The notes beneath the pieces are model-generated. The model was given only the letters and a program-made list of their open reading frames with translations, was not told the DNA's origin and did not search any database. A stretch of 48,456 bases of DNA from an uncultured Bacteroides sp. (GTDB lineage Bacteria > Bacteroidota > Bacteroidia > Bacteroidales > Bacteroidaceae). Shown here in pieces: positions 1 to 7,352 of this stretch (positions within the stretch are counted from its first letter, which is position 1; each line of letters begins with the position of its first letter). The DNA lies in assembly GCA_947074295.1 (NCBI GenBank), contig CAMTPC010000011.1, positions 1 through 48,456 on the forward strand, given 5' to 3'. The position numbers and the translations under genes are program-made.

Positions 1-46
1 GGCTTTTCTTTTCATTTGCTGCCTCTTCGTGTTTAATATCTGTCAT
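1..46 (-). CDS. 5' end of an unidentified gene, cut by the window edge
   Basis: An ATG on the minus strand at 46 opens a frame of 15 codons that runs off the left edge. The visible residues (MTDIKHEEAANEKKS) are charged, with no signal peptide or motif. A candidate promoter lies just upstream (77-108), which supports a real start. The product cannot be named from so few residues. Confidence 0.5.
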   Translation of the reverse strand, partial: MTDIKHEEAANEKKS

Positions 47-76
47 AACGGTAGTATTTTCAAATAATATAGTCTG

Positions 77-108
77 CAAAAGTACATAAAAAGTTGGAAC
101 CTAGGAAA
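77..108 (-). promoter_or_regulatory. candidate Bacteroidota promoter for the gene leaving the left edge
   Basis: On the minus strand TACTTTTG (84-77) fits the -7 consensus TAnnTTTG, and TTTC (108-105) lies 20 bases upstream, one base off the -33 TTTG. Transcription would begin near 70, about 25 bases before the ATG at 46. Confidence 0.45.
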
Positions 109-117
109 GAATGCCTT

Positions 118-3018
118 CTATTTGATTTGAAAGAAATGCAAAACAGAAGCCATGATACGTGCTCTTTCATTTCCACTGTCAATGTTTTCGAATGGGAATC
201 CCATCACAAACGTTCGATAATTTCCATTGTATGCTACTGCTGCACACCTCTGATCACTTTCATAGACCATCGTGGCAAAACCACCGTTTGTGGGCTGTAA
301 AGCTTCAGGAGCAGTCAATGTATAGTAGCTCTCATTGGGTTTTTGGGATAGTTTTAGAGTGTTACCTATACCATTGACACCTATAACTTCTGTGTTTAAC
401 AATGAAGATTGGAAATCATACTTCAAAATATTCTGTGTGAAATTTCTATCGCTCTGAGATATACTCATATCACTTCCTAGATAAGATCCGCTTATCAAAA
501 GACTGCCACCTTGAGCACAATAGTTCTGAAGTTGTACTTGCATGCGTGGAGTAAAGGTTTTGTAGTATTTACTGTTGTTTCGGTCTTCTTTTTCGAGACC
601 TAAAATCAAATCGACCGCTTCAAAGTCATTTAGACTGACTAGTCCATTTTCCACAGCTTCGTCACTGCACGAAACGAAACTATAATTACCAGCTGCCTTT
701 ATGGCTTGTCCATGCACGAACGGATAGTCAAAAGAATTTCCTGCTATTTTTAAACCCACTAATTCATCTTCGCTATATCCCAGACTGCCTTTTCCTTCTT
801 TGCCGCCTTGTCTTCGGTCGAATATTTGCTGTGCACCAACAAAAGCTGTGGTGTAGAGATAAGGCACGCCCGGATCACTGTTCAGATCAAAACCCGCTTC
901 ATTGGCATTGTTAATGACTGCTGGTCCACTGACACGGTCAAAGCCATTCACTATCAGTATTGTTCCCTTTTCACTGCTAGATTGATGGGCTGAGAGTATC
1001 TCAGAAGGAAAACTTTCGCCTCCCCGATTGACTGCAGTCACTTTGAAAGAATAGATCACATCTGGTTTAATATTCATCTTATAACGTGGTGACTTCACTT
1101 TCACTCCATTGTCAAAGCCTCCGTCGTTGATACGTGTATATACGATATATTCTTGTGGAGCGGCAGTAGGTTCTAATGGATCATCCTCACCAATCCACTC
1201 TAGTTCTACAGTGTTCTTCTTTTTACCAAAACGCACCGAGATATTGCTCACAGGCAATGGCTGCACAGTATAAGTAACATTGTATTGTTGGTTAATATAT
1301 TTTAGTATACCTTTATACAATGCGCGTGATGCAGTGAATTTAAAATTGGGATCATGTCCCCATTTCATATCAGCGAAATTCTGGTGCGAGAGTAGCTCTA
1401 TTATCGTTGATGCTACAGTCGGCAATCGAGTCTCGCTATAGTTGGCATTGCGCATAGCGCGGCGAGTCCATGTTGTTTGATAAGAGTTCTGAATATCTCC
1501 TTGCAGCTGAGTCATCAACAGGTCCGACAGGTCGCGCGAAGCAAAACGATCGGTGCCATTTGCGAGCATTCCGTTATTAAACTCGGACGTATATATGCCT
1601 AGTGTTCCTACGATAGCATCATTGCTTTTGTGGCCCGCATCGGTGTGGAGAGATAGAAACATTTCTATAGGTACGCCCAACCCTTTTTCCTGAGGATTGA
1701 ATCTAGACCCACCCGATAAATGATTGATCATCAGCGAGCGCGAGTTGATATCATCGGCATAATCATTTTCACCGTTTCGGCCGCCATATACGCTATAGGG
1801 CATGCCATACCATTGTGCTGTATATCGGGCCCCTTCCAAATAACGTGGTAATCCGCTTACCATGTTGCCACGCATTATATTACCCGTACCTCCTCCTAAA
1901 CGAATGGCATCAGCACCTATCACTCCTTTCTCTTTACTTTGATTAGACAATATGACCATTCCTGTAATATCTCTACCTTTATCGAAATCGAATGTCCCCA
2001 GATATACCCATGTACCGCCTCCTATCTGTTGATTCACAACAAATTCCGTCATACCACCTTTGTGAAAAACTATATACTTGGCATCTGTCACGCTGTTGGG
2101 CAAAGAGGGGTAGGATACATAAACTGCATAACTACCAGCAATACGGATGTCGGGTATCCACTGAGCAAATGCTTTGTCTTTTTTCTTTTCCGTATTAATA
2201 TAACGAGCAGTCCCCATCATGAAAGGGTTTTCACCATCGCGCAAATATCTTGCAACCTGTGCAAAGCCTTTTGTCGAGGCAGTCTGCCAATGAGCTTTTC
2301 TGCTATTTTCTTCTATGTAAAGCGAACCGCTGCTTAAGTCATTGTCTACGATGATTTCGTTGTTTTGTACGTCACGTTCGCGCGGTGTCACAACGTATGC
2401 ACCTGCATTTTCTAACATCGGAATCAGATAAGGCACAATGAAAGATTGGGTAAATAAGTCTTCATTGGTACAGAATAGATTAGGGCGTTGCCACACCCAT
2501 TTATCTGTCTTTGTGCTATAATAAGAACCATGGCTTTGTCCCACGGCAATGTGTTTTTCTGTCAACCCTTCTTTTGCGACATAGGGTTTAGATTGATTGC
2601 TGACCCATGGATGGCGAAGTACATTCATACCTTTCGGATGCATTCGTGTCTTGTCCTTGTTCTTTTTTCGATATGCGTTTGGGATAAGGTCGTCTATCAA
2701 TTGATTTCCTGTCATCACTTTTATGTCATAACCTGCTATGCGGCGTGGCAATCTGCTTTTTATCTGCTGGTAGATGTTGTCTACAACTTTCGGGGTGAAA
2801 GGCTGTTCGCTAAATGTCTCGTCCACATTGATGATTAAAGTCTTTCTCTTTTTATCTAAATCTACTTGTTTTAAACTTGTTTTCTTAAGTTGTACTTCAC
2901 AAGCATATTGATTGAAAAAGTCATTTATCAGTTGTTCTATATCGTTCAATGAAGTTTGTGCAGATCCAGTTAGAAAGCAACACAACAATATCAGTAATAC
3001 AAATCTGTGTCTTGACAT
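118..3018 (-). CDS. secreted Amidase_3-like protein with inserted golvesin-like domain and Fn3 domain ('xanthan lyase' type annotation)
   Basis: A 966-residue exported protein. The ATG at 3018 is chosen over one 12 codons upstream because it starts a standard signal peptide (MSRHRF, hydrophobic core, cut near SAQ at 19-21). It carries zinc-amidase (Amidase_3) signatures in two blocks: H163 (QSHG) and E186 (TNED), then H458 (SLHTDAG) and E541 (IIELLSHQNF). About 250 residues lie between the blocks, of which about 245-375 resemble a golvesin/CBM-like beta domain. A fibronectin III-like domain follows (about 590-685), then a C-terminal region I cannot assign. Homologues in Bacteroides are often labelled xanthan lyase, which the sequence does not support. 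A role in cutting cell-wall peptides is the better guess but is inferred. A promoter-like site lies at 3052-3084. Confidence 0.75.
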   Translation of the reverse strand: MSRHRFVLLILLCCFLTGSAQTSLNDIEQLINDFFNQYACEVQLKKTSLKQVDLDKKRKTLIINVDETFSEQPFTPKVVDNIYQQIKSRLPRRIAGYDIKVMTGNQLIDDLIPNAYRKKNKDKTRMHPKGMNVLRHPWVSNQSKPYVAKEGLTEKHIAVGQSHGSYYSTKTDKWVWQRPNLFCTNEDLFTQSFIVPYLIPMLENAGAYVVTPRERDVQNNEIIVDNDLSSGSLYIEENSRKAHWQTASTKGFAQVARYLRDGENPFMMGTARYINTEKKKDKAFAQWIPDIRIAGSYAVYVSYPSLPNSVTDAKYIVFHKGGMTEFVVNQQIGGGTWVYLGTFDFDKGRDITGMVILSNQSKEKGVIGADAIRLGGGTGNIMRGNMVSGLPRYLEGARYTAQWYGMPYSVYGGRNGENDYADDINSRSLMINHLSGGSRFNPQEKGLGVPIEMFLSLHTDAGHKSNDAIVGTLGIYTSEFNNGMLANGTDRFASRDLSDLLMTQLQGDIQNSYQTTWTRRAMRNANYSETRLPTVASTIIELLSHQNFADMKWGHDPNFKFTASRALYKGILKYINQQYNVTYTVQPLPVSNISVRFGKKKNTVELEWIGEDDPLEPTAAPQEYIVYTRINDGGFDNGVKVKSPRYKMNIKPDVIYSFKVTAVNRGGESFPSEILSAHQSSSEKGTILIVNGFDRVSGPAVINNANEAGFDLNSDPGVPYLYTTAFVGAQQIFDRRQGGKEGKGSLGYSEDELVGLKIAGNSFDYPFVHGQAIKAAGNYSFVSCSDEAVENGLVSLNDFEAVDLILGLEKEDRNNSKYYKTFTPRMQVQLQNYCAQGGSLLISGSYLGSDMSISQSDRNFTQNILKYDFQSSLLNTEVIGVNGIGNTLKLSQKPNESYYTLTAPEALQPTNGGFATMVYESDQRCAAVAYNGNYRTFVMGFPFENIDSGNERARIMASVLHFFQIK

Positions 3019-3051
3019 ACGAGATGAAGTTTTAATATAAAAATAATGACA

Positions 3052-3084
3052 CAAAAATAAATGAAATTGTTTACTGCTACCAAT
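3052..3084 (-). promoter_or_regulatory. candidate promoter of the Amidase_3-like gene
   Basis: TATTTTTG on the minus strand (3059-3052) matches TAnnTTTG exactly. ATTG (3084-3081) lies 21 bases upstream, one base off TTTG. The predicted start of transcription, near 3045, is about 27 bases before the chosen ATG. Confidence 0.5.
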
Positions 3085-3387
3085 TCTTATATGCTTAACT
3101 TCAACTAGTCTTCACTCATTTATGCATTTTTTGCTTTCTACGTTATCTTTCCAGTAAAGATGCAAAATGTTGATTATCAATGTGTGAATATTTGGCTTTG
3201 TGGACAGCCTTATTTGCTGTGTAGATGAACCTTGCTCTCCTCGCTGAGTGGCTTTGCTTGCGAAACAGCTTAAGGCTACTTTGCATTTTGATAGCAAATG
3301 GTGTTGAACGCTCATATCAATGGATATAAAAAAAGCAAAGCCATTAAGCTTTGCTTTTTTTATAGGTGTAATAATGATTTACATATA
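3055..3387. other. 333-base intergenic region with a terminator and possible structured RNA
   Basis: No convincing gene. It holds the promoter at 3052-3084, a strong two-way hairpin terminator (3331-3358), and nested complementary segments between 3163 and 3290: AGCCTTA/TAAGGCT at 3206-3212 and 3271-3277, GCTGT/ACAGC at 3216-3220 and 3265-3269, and CAAAATG/CATTTTG at 3163-3169 and 3284-3290. A 67-codon minus-strand frame (3112-3315) has no recognisable features and is probably chance. Confidence 0.5.
3331..3358. terminator. two-way intrinsic terminator below the NagB-like gene
   Basis: An 11-bp perfect stem (AAAAGCAAAGC with GCTTTGCTTTT) and a 6-base loop, with runs of T after the stem on both strands. 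It most simply ends the minus-strand gene that stops at 3388. Confidence 0.8.
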
Positions 3388-5379
3388 TTATAATGGAACA
3401 TACTCTACGAATGCCTCCATAGCTTCATAGCTCGCAAGTCCTAGCTTGTGATACAAATCGGCAGTAGCGCGGTTGCGATCTTCGCTTCGTTGCCAGAATA
3501 AGCGTTCGTCATTGCCCAAGAAAGGCGCGCTTTCCATCTGAGATTGATGCTTTAGAATAGAATTGCGTTTAGCCCTAAGCTCTTCAGGACTGATAGGTAC
3601 AGCCATCTCTATATTTTCGATTTCCCACTCTGCCCATGCGCCACGATACATCCAGATGCGGCAGTCTTCCAACCATTTGGCACCTTCTTGTTTTTCCAAG
3701 TCTACAGCTGCAAATACTGAATCAGTACACACACGATGTGTACCATGTGGATCGGCTAGGTCGCCTGCTACGAAAATCTGATTGGGTTTGATTTCGCGTA
3801 GTAGATTGCGAACGATTTCTACATCAGCCTCGCTGATCGGGCTCTTCTGGATTTTTCCTGTTTCGTAGAAGGGCAGATCAAGGAAGTGGCAATGATCTAA
3901 AGGAATATTATTATAAGTACAAGCGATACGAGCCTCACCGCGACGTATCAAACCTTTGATGGTCAGGATGTCACGATTGTCTAAGTCACCGTCTTTCTTT
4001 CCTTTCAGGTATTTGCGGATTTCCGCGTATTTGTCATTGATCACTTGGTCCTCGCTGTTGTTAAACAATTGGTTGAAACCATTGATGAAGTGCAAGAAAC
4101 GCAATACTTCCTCATCGCCCACAGCGATATTGCCCGAAGTTTCATAGGCTACATGCACATCATGATTCTGTTCCACCAAACGGCGTAATGTGCCACCCAT
4201 TGAAATTACATCATCATCGGGATGTGGAGAAAAGACCAATACACGCTTAGGATAAGGGGTTGCACGCTCGGGACGATTCGAATCATCAGCATTGGGTTTG
4301 CCACCAGGCCATCCTGTGATAGTATGTTGCAGGTCGTTGAAGATTTTGATATTTACATTGTATGCCGATCCATAAAGAGCCAACAATTCGCTAAGACCAT
4401 TTTCGTTATAGTCCTTATTTGTTAGTTTTAGGATGGGTTTTCCGGTTTTCATGCAAAGCCAAACGATAGCGCTACGAATAAGCTTGTCTGTCCATTCGCA
4501 CGAAGTCACCAGCCAAGGGTGATTGATGCGTGTCAGGAAAGTAGCTGCGGGCAAGTCTATCGTGATGTGTGCATTGTTGTGGGTTTGTAGATAAGATGCA
4601 GGAATAGTGTCAGTGACAGGACCTTCCACTGTTTCTTTTATCATTTTCGCTTTGTCTTCACCCCAAGCCACTAGGTGTACCTTTTTAGAGCTAAGTATGG
4701 TCGAAACTCCCATCGTAATAGAACTGACAGGTGTGTTTTCTATGCTACCAAATAGTTTAGCCGCTTCTTTGCGCGAGTCATTGTCTAGCAAAATCAAGCG
4801 AGTGTTGGAGTTGAGACGTGAACCGGGTTCGTTGAATGCTATATTTCCTACATGGCCAATGCCCAAAAGTGTAATGTCTATCCCGCCAAAGCTTTCCATG
4901 CGTTGCTCATATAGGCGGCAGAAGTCAAAGATAGCATCTTGTGGAATACTACCATCTGGAGTAAAGATATTTTGCTTGTCAATATCGACATGATTCAAGA
5001 AAATCTCTTTCAGGGCATTAAAATTGCTGTTTACTGCATCGGGGGCCAGTGGATAGTACTCGTATAGATTGAAAACTATCACATTGCGAAAACTCAAACC
5101 TTCTTCACGGTGCATACGGATCAATGCGTTGTAGACAGGGCGTGGTGAGTTACCACCTGGCAAAGCCAATACGCAAAATCTTCCGGCTTTTTGTTTTTCA
5201 CGAATGGTTTGTGCAATGTCAAGGGCTATTTGATTCGCTCCTTCTTCAACTGATTCGTAAATGTCGGTTGGGATTTTTTCCAGTCTGGTCAAGACCGAAC
5301 GTTCAAATGCATTCTCGGGTCTATAATAACGGGGGGTAACCCTGTTGAGAGTGATTTGAGAACTTAAATTTGTTTTCAT
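3388..5379 (-). CDS. NagB-like / PIG-L (LmbE) deacetylase fusion protein
   Basis: 663 residues, no signal peptide, cytoplasmic. Residues about 35-285 follow the NagB sugar-phosphate isomerase fold (LALPGGNSP at 71-79; GIGHVGNIAFNEP at 173-185). Residues about 378-663 are a PIG-L/LmbE metal-dependent de-N-acetylase with HPDDD at 386-390 and HGTH at 545-548, which gives the expected metal ligands. Compared from memory with E. coli NagB, catalytic D72, D141 and H143 are replaced by Y106, V177 and N179; only E148 is kept (E184). The first domain is therefore unlikely to be a normal GlcN6P deaminase and may bind or sense a sugar phosphate, or act on another substrate. The second domain looks active. 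Databases usually call this fusion glucosamine-6-phosphate deaminase. Single-gene unit: terminator at 3331-3358 and TATATTTG -7 box at 5452-5445. Confidence 0.85.
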   Translation of the reverse strand: MKTNLSSQITLNRVTPRYYRPENAFERSVLTRLEKIPTDIYESVEEGANQIALDIAQTIREKQKAGRFCVLALPGGNSPRPVYNALIRMHREEGLSFRNVIVFNLYEYYPLAPDAVNSNFNALKEIFLNHVDIDKQNIFTPDGSIPQDAIFDFCRLYEQRMESFGGIDITLLGIGHVGNIAFNEPGSRLNSNTRLILLDNDSRKEAAKLFGSIENTPVSSITMGVSTILSSKKVHLVAWGEDKAKMIKETVEGPVTDTIPASYLQTHNNAHITIDLPAATFLTRINHPWLVTSCEWTDKLIRSAIVWLCMKTGKPILKLTNKDYNENGLSELLALYGSAYNVNIKIFNDLQHTITGWPGGKPNADDSNRPERATPYPKRVLVFSPHPDDDVISMGGTLRRLVEQNHDVHVAYETSGNIAVGDEEVLRFLHFINGFNQLFNNSEDQVINDKYAEIRKYLKGKKDGDLDNRDILTIKGLIRRGEARIACTYNNIPLDHCHFLDLPFYETGKIQKSPISEADVEIVRNLLREIKPNQIFVAGDLADPHGTHRVCTDSVFAAVDLEKQEGAKWLEDCRIWMYRGAWAEWEIENIEMAVPISPEELRAKRNSILKHQSQMESAPFLGNDERLFWQRSEDRNRATADLYHKLGLASYEAMEAFVEYVPL

Positions 5380-5630
5380 AAACTCATGTATTAAGTTTTA
5401 ATTAGATTAAAGCCGTGGAATAATCTCTCATTTATTTAAGTCGGCAAATATAAGCAAAGTAGTAGGACTAACAGATATTATCTTCGTACTTTAGCTTCTC
5501 ATATTGTCGTATTTAACATTTGTTTAAGGAGGGAGTGCAGAGGTATGTAAGGAGCTAGAAAGGTGTGTGAATATACTTTTCAAAGATGTTTCTGCGAGGA
5601 AAAAATAGCAAGAATGGGCGTGGAAATGGG

Positions 5631-6416
5631 TTAAGGATTTTCGATGATGAATGTGTCTGCATCCATCCAAACAGGGAATTTTTGACGAAAAATGTGAAGT
5701 GAATCCAAGTCTATGCATTGGGTGGCATGTCCTTCTTGATTATCGGGTACAAAGTTGAGCTTGTCTCCTTTAGGGGAATAAATAACGCTTCCTCCACTGT
5801 ATTGGAGATGGTTGCCGTCTATTCCTACGCGATTAACTCCACATACGTAGGCTTGATTCTCAAGAGCTCTTGCCAGGAGTAGGGCATCCCATACACGACG
5901 ACGAGCTTGTGGCCAGTTGGCAACATAAATCAAAAGATCATAGCTGTTGTCCACATTGCGACTCCATACCGGAAAGCGTAAATCATAACAGACTAACAAG
6001 CATATATTCCAGCCTTTGTAGGAGAAGATGAGTTGGTTATGGCCAGACGAAAAATGGGCTTGCTCATCACCCATCCTGAATAAATGATGCTTGTCGTAGT
6101 AATAAATCTGCTGATCGGGTGTTATGAAAAAACCACGATTGTAATAGCCATTACCATCTTTGCAAATGAAGCTACCACAAATGGCAATCTCGAACTGTGC
6201 CGCATAACTCTTTAAAGAGTCGATAGTGTTGCCTGACATCGGTTCGGCCAGCAAATCACTTTGCATGGTAAATCCGGTTGAAAACATTTCGGGTAAAACA
6301 ACAATCTCTGTTGTTCCGCGAATAGCACAAAGCTTTTCGCGAAGACAACAGAGATTCTTATCTTTATTATTCCAAACGATATCAGTCTGGAACATAGTAA
6401 TGCGGAGTTGGTTCAT
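5631..6416 (-). CDS. nitrilase-family amidohydrolase (omega-amidase/YafV-like)
   Basis: 261 residues, the usual size for C-N hydrolases. The Glu-Lys-Cys triad is visible: E43 (VLPEMFSTGF), K109 (YYYDKHHLF) and C143 (LVCYDLRFPVW). FSTGFT after the Glu and CYDLRFP around the Cys are typical of the YafV/NIT2 omega-amidase branch, which hydrolyses alpha-ketoglutaramate or ketosuccinamate and cleans up amide by-products of transamination. The substrate is inferred from family resemblance. Last gene of a minus-strand cluster, 30 bases after the acyltransferase. I see no clear terminator in the 250 bases between it and the next gene. Confidence 0.85.
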   Translation of the reverse strand: MNQLRITMFQTDIVWNNKDKNLCCLREKLCAIRGTTEIVVLPEMFSTGFTMQSDLLAEPMSGNTIDSLKSYAAQFEIAICGSFICKDGNGYYNRGFFITPDQQIYYYDKHHLFRMGDEQAHFSSGHNQLIFSYKGWNICLLVCYDLRFPVWSRNVDNSYDLLIYVANWPQARRRVWDALLLARALENQAYVCGVNRVGIDGNHLQYSGGSVIYSPKGDKLNFVPDNQEGHATQCIDLDSLHIFRQKFPVWMDADTFIIENP

Positions 6417-6446
6417 TACATGTTGTTTGACGAATGTGAAAACAAC

Positions 6447-7001
6447 TTAAATATTGCCGATAGTGAAATTTTCAGGATGCTTTCCTTTGAAGTTTTTATA
6501 ATATAGCTTGATTTCCTTCATGTCGGCATCCATATCACCTGTCGGCATCACTGCTTTAGTAGCCGAAATGGTTTTCGAAGGATAGTCTATACCAATCAAG
6601 ACGATGGGCACTTTGGCTTTTTGGGCTATGTAATAAAAACCTTTTTTCCAATTAGGGTTGGCTTTACGTGTGCCTTCGGGCGTGATGGCTAAGTGAAACT
6701 GTTTCCTCTTTGCGAACTGTTCGGTCATCTGATCTACAAGAGATGTCTTGCGCGAACGATCAACAGGGATGCCGCCGACTGCCTTGAAAATTAAACCCAA
6801 TGGAAAGAAAAACCACTCTTTCTTCATCATGAAACTTGTCTTGCGACCTATAGCACCATAAAAGAGTTTACCGATAAAAAGGTCTAGGTTGCTGGTATGA
6901 GGTGCGGCGCAAATGACGCACTTATCGTAATTGGCTACGGTAACATTGGTTTTCCAACCTAATAAACGATAATAGATGAAACTGTATATCTTTTGTTTCA
7001 T
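6447..7001 (-). CDS. 1-acylglycerol-3-phosphate acyltransferase-like protein (PlsC family)
   Basis: 184 residues, shorter than typical PlsC (about 240). It keeps the two core motifs: HX4D as HTSNLD (H35, D40) and the glycerol-phosphate-binding EGTR (109-112, in ITPEGTRK). It probably moves an acyl chain onto a lysophospholipid or similar acceptor at the inner membrane. The short form is common in Bacteroidetes and its acceptor is not known to me. The start overlaps the stop of the upstream gene by one base (TAATG), so translation is probably coupled. Confidence 0.85.
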   Translation of the reverse strand: MKQKIYSFIYYRLLGWKTNVTVANYDKCVICAAPHTSNLDLFIGKLFYGAIGRKTSFMMKKEWFFFPLGLIFKAVGGIPVDRSRKTSLVDQMTEQFAKRKQFHLAITPEGTRKANPNWKKGFYYIAQKAKVPIVLIGIDYPSKTISATKAVMPTGDMDADMKEIKLYYKNFKGKHPENFTIGNI

Positions 7002-7273
7002 TACTTGTTGAGTTTCTCAATACCATCAATTATTTCATTTACTTTATTGCTAAAGTCTGAATGAAACTTCTTATAAAAGCCTTTCACATTACCAGGAGTA
7101 GTATGGCTGATACGGCTGATGAATTCGGTATGCATAGCAAGCACCTCGGTCATGAGCTTGTCCAACTCTGTCTTGTCAATATTTGGGAACAGTAAACGTT
7201 GAACAGCACACTCGGCAAATAGCTCACTTGCAATATAATTGACATTCTTTTTTAGATCTCTTCTTTTAGCCAT
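7001..7273 (-). CDS. small conserved protein of unknown function
   Basis: 90 residues from the ATG at 7273 (MAKRRDLKKNVNYIASELFAE). The frame stays open 21 codons upstream, but that extension is isoleucine-rich and unlike a protein start. The product is soluble and mostly helical by composition, with no cysteine pair or membrane segment. I recognise the general form from Bacteroidetes genomes but not a function. It sits between the patatin-barrel gene (79-base gap) and plsC (one-base overlap), so a link to the envelope or to lipid metabolism is possible but only by position. Confidence 0.75.
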   Translation of the reverse strand: MAKRRDLKKNVNYIASELFAECAVQRLLFPNIDKTELDKLMTEVLAMHTEFISRISHTTPGNVKGFYKKFHSDFSNKVNEIIDGIEKLNK

Positions 7274-7352
7274 AATAATAAATTTTATGAGTGAATAGAT
7301 AATACTTAGGCGTAAAGATATGGACTTTCCGCCCATTTTACCAAACTATTGC

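Noticed and set aside
3112..3315. A 67-codon minus-strand frame between the Amidase_3-like and NagB-like genes
   Set aside because: No signal, motif or promoter; the start sits just after a terminator, and the stretch shows RNA-like pairing instead.
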